Source: Phycisphaerales bacterium Planc_01
GTDB lineage: Bacteria > Planctomycetota > Phycisphaerae > Sedimentisphaerales > Anaerobacaceae
Assembly (NCBI GenBank): GCA_001603075.1
Contig: LVBB01000014.1
Location: 116,147-180,146 of the forward strand
DNA length: 64,000 nt
Direction of reading: 5' to 3'
In this document: piece after piece, positions 60,321-64,000 of the stretch
Numbering within the stretch: position 1 is the stretch's first letter
How the letters are laid out: the number at the start of each line of letters is the position of its first letter
Notes under the pieces: generated by a model
Told to the model about the DNA's origin: nothing
The model's input: only the letters and a program-made list of their open reading frames with translations
The model's database searches: none
Made by a program: the position numbers and the translations under genes

Positions 60321-61297
60321 GGCACCTCCTGGATTCGGCGGATCAGATCGCCGATCTCGGTCCCTTCGAATTCCTCCCACACGCTGCGAACCGACTCGCG
60401 AAACGGCCCCTTGTCGGGCCGCAGGATCGTGACGCCGGCCTCTTCGACCGCCTTGAGATCGGCGGCCTCGGCCTCGGCCCAGAGCCTGCGCTGATAGGCG
60501 ACGGATTCGTCCGCCGCCTCCTGCAGGATCCTCTGCTGCTCGGGCGTCATGCGGCTCCAGACGCGCGTGCCGATCACCACGATGTCGGGCAGGCACGTGT
60601 GCTCGTCGAGAATGTAGTATTTGCAGACCTCATAATGCCGGGACGTCCGCAGCGACGGCGCGTTGTTCTCGGCGCCGTCCACGACGCCCTGATCGAGCGC
60701 CGTGTACAACTCGCCCCACGGGATCGGGGTCGGCGAGCCGCCCATCGCCTGGACCATTTTCATGGACATGACGCTGTTCTGCACGCGGATCTTCAGGCCC
60801 GTCAGGTCGGCGGGCGTCTCGATCGGGCGGTCCTTCGTGTAGAAGCTCCTGGCGCCGGCGTCGTAGTAGCACAGCCCGCGCAGCCGCTTGGCCTCGCCGG
60901 CCAGCAGAAGCTCGCGGCCGAGGGGGCCGTTGAGCACCGCCCAGAGATGGTCGGCGTCGCGAAACAGATACGGCACGCCGAAGATCCGCATCTTTGGCAC
61001 GAATCCTTCCATCGGCGCGCTGCTGGTCTTGGTCATCGCCAGATAGCCCAGTTGCAGGGCCTCGATGCACTCCTTCTCCGTGCCGAGCTGCTCGCTGGGG
61101 AAAACCTCGACCTTCATGCGGCCGTCGGACCTGGCGGCGACGCGCTCGGCCATGAACAGCATCGCCTCGTGCACCGGGTGGGCCGTCGGCAGGCCATGCG
61201 CCAGCTTGAGCACCAGTTCCGGCCGGGCCGAGACGCCGCCCGACGTGCACAGGACCACCGTCAGTAGAATGAAGACTCGTCCATAAGATCGACGCAT
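60317..61297 (-). CDS. TRAP transporter substrate-binding protein (DctP family)
   Basis: The 326-aa periplasmic binding protein has a signal peptide (RVFILLTVVLCTSGGVSA). The DctP/SBP family is shown by KLAHGLPTAHPVHEAMLFMAERV, SDGRMKVEVFPSEQLGTEKECIEALQLG, the ligand-contact GLKIRVQNSVMSMKMVQAMG (with the conserved Arg), and PWGELYTALDQGVVDGAENN. This version resembles the DctP group for organic or sugar acids, but ligands differ widely. It lies 3 bp after the DUF1080 gene and couples to dctQ. Confidence 0.94.
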   Translation of the reverse strand: MRRSYGRVFILLTVVLCTSGGVSARPELVLKLAHGLPTAHPVHEAMLFMAERVAARSDGRMKVEVFPSEQLGTEKECIEALQLGYLAMTKTSSAPMEGFVPKMRIFGVPYLFRDADHLWAVLNGPLGRELLLAGEAKRLRGLCYYDAGARSFYTKDRPIETPADLTGLKIRVQNSVMSMKMVQAMGGSPTPIPWGELYTALDQGVVDGAENNAPSLRTSRHYEVCKYYILDEHTCLPDIVVIGTRVWSRMTPEQQRILQEAADESVAYQRRLWAEAEAADLKAVEEAGVTILRPDKGPFRESVRSVWEEFEGTEIGDLIRRIQEVP

Positions 61298-61300
61298 CGC

Positions 61301-62572
61301 TCACCTGTTCCCCTGACGACCCCAGATCATCACATCGTCGATGTGGCCGGTGTCGTCGAAGGTCCCGAAGCCGATCCCGCCGGCGCCGAAGGTGGTGTCC
61401 ACCGCCCGCATGATGGGCTTGCTCATGTCGTTGAAGAAGACCTCAATCGTGCCGCTCGCCGTGTGGCGGACGATCCGCACGTCGTGGTAGCCGGTGGCCC
61501 AGTCGGTTCCGTCGGTGCGCTCCTTGGCAATCGAGACGCGTGGCTCGCCGTTGACCAGAAAGATCGAGTTGGCGTGCGGGTCGGCCTGCGTGGCGATGTG
61601 GACGTAGTAGAAATGGGCCGGGTCCTGATAGCCGAAGAACAGGCACATGTCACGATGCCCATACTCCCGGCTGGTCTGCTTCATCCGCGCCTGGAGCACG
61701 AAGTCGCCCACCTTCAGGTCCTTGATCCGCGCCATGTTCAGCGGCGAGCGCACGGGCGGCTGGTAGCGGCTCTGCTGGTGCTGGGCGTAGACGTGGTTGC
61801 CGTCTTCGGCGACGATCTTCCAGGCGTTTGGATCGGTCTGCGTCCAGCGGCCGGCGCCGCTCTCGAAGTCCTCGAAGAATACCAGCGGCATGTCGTTGCG
61901 GGTCTCGGCCATCGCCGCCGGCGTCTTGAGTTCCCGGATGCGCAGGTTGCGGAAGCGGTACATCTTGCCGGCCTCGCCGTGATGTTGAATCGCGATGTAT
62001 CCCTCACGGTCGGTGGTGTCGATGGTGTCGGTGGTCAGGACGTCGTTGACGTAGATGCGGATGCTCGGGCCGACGCAATGGATGCGGTAGCGATTCCAGT
62101 CGTCGCGCTGGAACGCCCCGCCGGCGTTCTCGACGAACGCGCGGGCCGACTGCGGGTTGTCGCTTTGCGGATGGAGCCAGCCGCGTCGTCCCTCGTCATA
62201 GAGTCCGCCGGACCACTGCCGGTCCGAGGGATCGACTTCGGCCTGATAGCCATAGACGTTGTTGCGCTCCTGGTGACAACGGAACATGAAGCCGGAGTTC
62301 GACGGCCGCGGCGGCATCTTCACCTCGGCCTCGAAGAGGAAGTCACGATACCGCTTGTCCGTCACCAGAAAGAACTTCTTGTCGGCCTGAAGGACAATCT
62401 GGCCATCCTGGACCCATGCCTTACCCCAGTCGTATGGGTTGCTCCAACCCTCCAGGTTCTGCCCGTTGAACAGGGCCGTCCACTCGCCCGAGGCCAGGGA
62501 CGCCGACGCGCACAAGCACAGCGCCGCCAGGAGAACTACAGGCTTGTTCCGGTGCAGATTCAGACTGGTCAT
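61301..62572 (-). CDS. Secreted DUF1080 (3-keto-glycoside hydrolase-like) protein
   Basis: The 423-aa protein begins at ATG 62572 behind AAGGGG and has a signal peptide. The N-terminal domain has WTALFNGQNLEGWSNPYDWGKAWVQDGQIVLQ, DFLFEAEVKMPPRPSNSGFMFRC, and DWNRYRIHCVGPSIRIYVNDV, the DUF1080/3-keto-disaccharide hydrolase pattern (jelly roll). A second, laminin-G-like beta-sandwich follows (about 230-423, FFEDFESGAGRW, FFGYQDPAHFYYVHIA, DVRIVRHTASGTIEVFFND). It probably binds or cleaves an oxidised glycoside in the periplasm. As the first gene of an operon with a TRAP importer it likely produces the transported ligand. Confidence 0.88.
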   Translation of the reverse strand: MTSLNLHRNKPVVLLAALCLCASASLASGEWTALFNGQNLEGWSNPYDWGKAWVQDGQIVLQADKKFFLVTDKRYRDFLFEAEVKMPPRPSNSGFMFRCHQERNNVYGYQAEVDPSDRQWSGGLYDEGRRGWLHPQSDNPQSARAFVENAGGAFQRDDWNRYRIHCVGPSIRIYVNDVLTTDTIDTTDREGYIAIQHHGEAGKMYRFRNLRIRELKTPAAMAETRNDMPLVFFEDFESGAGRWTQTDPNAWKIVAEDGNHVYAQHQQSRYQPPVRSPLNMARIKDLKVGDFVLQARMKQTSREYGHRDMCLFFGYQDPAHFYYVHIATQADPHANSIFLVNGEPRVSIAKERTDGTDWATGYHDVRIVRHTASGTIEVFFNDMSKPIMRAVDTTFGAGGIGFGTFDDTGHIDDVMIWGRQGNR

Positions 62573-62692
62573 GGTGGCTACCCCTTTTCTTCCCGGGACC
62601 GATCGCGATCCTGCGCGGTCCGTCGTACTCCCGATGCGTCTGTTCAAGGCTCACGACGGCGAACCCGGAACCTCGCCGCCGAACGGAATGGT

Positions 62693-62721
62693 ATTGTGCC
62701 GTTTCTGCACAATATCGTCAA
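62693..62721 (-). promoter_or_regulatory. Promoter with overlapping operator-like palindrome for the DUF1080-TRAP operon
   Basis: On the minus strand TTGACG (62716-62721), a 17-nt spacer and CACAAT (62693-62698) form the promoter. The perfect inverted repeat ATTGTGC-N7-GCACAAT (62693-62713) covers the -10 box and most of the spacer, where a repressor would block polymerase. Confidence 0.6.
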
Positions 62722-62796
62722 GCACCGACCGGCCCGGCCGCAACGAGCAGCGCATCCCGCCGGCAAAAAAAGCTGACGACGGAACTGGGTATTGTA

Positions 62797-62825
62797 TTGA
62801 CAAGGGACATAGAACCTCGTAGATA
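62797..62825 (+). promoter_or_regulatory. Promoter of the PAS-domain gene
   Basis: TTGACA (62797-62802), a 17-nt spacer and TAGATA (62820-62825) predict transcription from about 62832, with a leader of about 92 nt. Confidence 0.5.
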
Positions 62826-62854
62826 AGACGTGTGATGTAGGGGACATTTGGAAT

Positions 62855-62871
62855 CGCCGCAACTTGCGGCG
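62855..62871. repeat. 17-bp palindrome in the leader of the PAS gene
   Basis: CGCCGCAA-C-TTGCGGCG is a perfect palindrome with 8-bp arms located downstream of the predicted transcription start. It could be an operator or a small RNA hairpin. Confidence 0.75.
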
Positions 62872-62924
62872 TAGCACCGCACGATTCCGTCAGGGACGTT
62901 TGCCTCGGATGTGAGGACGGTACC

Positions 62925-63824
62925 ATGGACGATTGCGGGACTTCAGACAGGCATCACACGGGCAGCGCCCCGCCGATGGATGCCCAAGGCCAGACATCGC
63001 CGATGGCCCCGGCCGGACGCATCGAAGCATCCCGATCGGAGGCCCAATCGGACCGCCTCTTCCACGCTGCTCCCATCGGAATCGGTCTCATTGCCCACCA
63101 TCTCATACAGGAAGCAAACGCGTGTCTGTGCACGATGGTCGGCTACGGGCGGGGCGAACTCATCGGTCAAAGCGACAGACGGCTGTACCCGACGGACGAC
63201 GCGTATCAGGGCGCCGCGGCGGCGTTCTCTCGCGTGAGCGCTGCGGGGCGGGCAGAGACGGTCGAAACACGTTGGCAACGCAAGGATGGAACCCGGATCG
63301 ACGTGCTCGTGCACCTGGCGCCGCTGAATCCGGATGACGCATCGGAAGGCATCGCCTTCACGGTGCGCGATACCACCGAACACAAGCAACGGCAAGAACA
63401 TCTGGATCGCGAACGAGAACGAATGTGGAAGTGCCTGGACCTCGCCGAGGTGATGTTCATCGCGCTCGACGCCAGCGGCCGTGTCAGTCTGGTCAATCGG
63501 AAGGGGTGCCAAATCCTCGGGTACGACGAGCGGGAGATTCTCGGCATGGACTGGTTCGCCAATTTCGTGCCGGAAGCCATGCGACGAAACGTCTGGGAGA
63601 TTTTCGACAGGCTCCTGCGCGGCCAGATGCGCATCGCCGAATACGCCGAGACGCCCGTCCTCGTGCGAGGCCACACGCAGCGACTGATCGCCTGGCACAA
63701 CACCGTGCTGACGGACGGAACAGGAGCCATCGTAGGCACCCTGAGTTCCGGAGAAGACATCACCTCTCGCCCGCCCGACAAACGGAAACCGGCCGCCGGC
63801 GCACGTTCGGACAGCGGAGGCTGA
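62925..63824 (+). CDS. Tandem PAS-domain protein without effector domain
   Basis: The 299-aa protein contains two PAS domains. The first spans about residues 40-155 (FHAAPIGIGLIAHHLIQEANACLCTMVGYGRGELIG ... RWQRKDGTRIDVLVHLAPLN ... FTVRDTTEHK) and the second about 165-285 (CLDLAEVMFIALDASGRVSLVNRKGCQILGYDEREILGMDWF ... GTLSSGEDIT). No kinase, GGDEF or DNA-binding domain follows. A signalling partner is therefore needed; the next gene, 7 bp downstream, encodes a membrane protein and is the obvious candidate. The protein is cytoplasmic. Confidence 0.85.
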   Translation: MDDCGTSDRHHTGSAPPMDAQGQTSPMAPAGRIEASRSEAQSDRLFHAAPIGIGLIAHHLIQEANACLCTMVGYGRGELIGQSDRRLYPTDDAYQGAAAAFSRVSAAGRAETVETRWQRKDGTRIDVLVHLAPLNPDDASEGIAFTVRDTTEHKQRQEHLDRERERMWKCLDLAEVMFIALDASGRVSLVNRKGCQILGYDEREILGMDWFANFVPEAMRRNVWEIFDRLLRGQMRIAEYAETPVLVRGHTQRLIAWHNTVLTDGTGAIVGTLSSGEDITSRPPDKRKPAAGARSDSGG

Positions 63825-63831
63825 GGCAGCC

Positions 63832-64000
63832 ATGAGCGTCTTTCAGAAAATCGCGATCGGTTCGCTTGCTCTCTCGCTGCTGGTGGCGACGATCGGGCAA
63901 TTGGCCGCCGTCCACAGTCAGCGAACGCTCCAGGAGGCGACGCGCAGAGGATCGGAGATCGTCGCCACCGAGACGATGGACAAGATCGACCGCTGCATCC
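63832..64000 (+). CDS. Membrane protein, start of a probable signalling receptor (partial)
   Basis: The frame begins at ATG 63832, behind GAGGCAG, and is open to the window edge (56 codons). It has a hydrophobic segment (about residues 8-26, AIGSLALSLLVATIGQLAAV) followed by a polar region (SQRTLQEATRRGSEIVATETMDKIDRC) that looks like the start of an extracytoplasmic sensor domain. The position just after a PAS-only protein suggests a sensor kinase or cyclase. The rest lies outside the window, so this is an inference. Confidence 0.7.
   Translation, partial: MSVFQKIAIGSLALSLLVATIGQLAAVHSQRTLQEATRRGSEIVATETMDKIDRCI

Noticed and set aside
1-64000. CRISPR arrays, prophage, insertion sequences or integrons
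   Set aside because: No regularly spaced direct repeats, transposases, integrases or phage structural genes were recognised. The repeated terminators of the sigma cassettes are the only notable dispersed repeat.

Overview
The window is GC-rich bacterial chromosome. Its gene content points to the Planctomycetota, most likely an anaerobic or lake/sediment member of the Phycisphaerae (Sedimentisphaerales-like). The reasons are many secreted or lipoprotein genes, a sulfatase, DUF1080 and GH172 glycan enzymes, a lamin-tail-domain protein, several small sigma-70-family factors, and membrane proteins with a short N-terminal motif followed by a '(K/R)xxxTKLAAAAV'-type membrane segment. This is inference; no rRNA is present. 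No phage, IS element, CRISPR array or integron was seen. One tRNA (Gln-CTG) is present.

Layout. 1-3764: two secreted proteins on the minus strand, an LRR/beta-helix protein and a window-truncated PEP/pyruvate-binding-domain protein with a rearranged lamin tail domain. 4187-10376: housekeeping genes (tRNA-Gln, bioY, a DUF4097 lipoprotein, an alpha/beta hydrolase, ispG, folC); ispG and folC look leaderless. 10403-22917: one long plus-strand L-rhamnose utilisation cluster (rhaB, PHP-domain protein, atypical zinc dehydrogenase, GH172 enzyme, rhaA, NCS1-like permease, 67-aa membrane protein, FGly sulfatase, aldolase-SDR fusion) behind a good sigma-70 promoter. 22918-23822: about 900 bp without a credible gene but with a promoter and a row of hairpins. 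23823-28732: GDPD, STAS protein, glycerol-1-phosphate dehydrogenase, UbiB-like kinase and a phasin-like protein. 29241-31807: a GT4/glycogen-synthase-like transferase with a GH57 amylase.

31974-39430 is the most distinctive part. Three tandem sigma-factor cassettes plus the relic of a fourth share a promoter-like motif, overlap sigma and partner reading frames, and end in almost identical terminators. Their membrane partners share an N-terminal motif that I infer to be an anti-sigma region. A fourth intact cassette at 51792-53970 has homologous partner and secreted genes but an unrelated RpoE-like sigma factor. Between them lie a UvrD-like helicase, a CsgG-like lipoprotein, a PilZ protein, murD/menG, pyrF, an NRAMP-type transporter and GTP-dependent pckG.

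54238-64000: small lipoproteins and membrane proteins, the stump of a PIN-domain toxin gene, a secreted PHP-domain protein, a four-gene minus-strand operon (DUF1080 hydrolase plus TRAP transporter DctP/Q/M) with an operator-like palindrome over its promoter, and a PAS-domain protein followed by a truncated membrane protein at the window edge.
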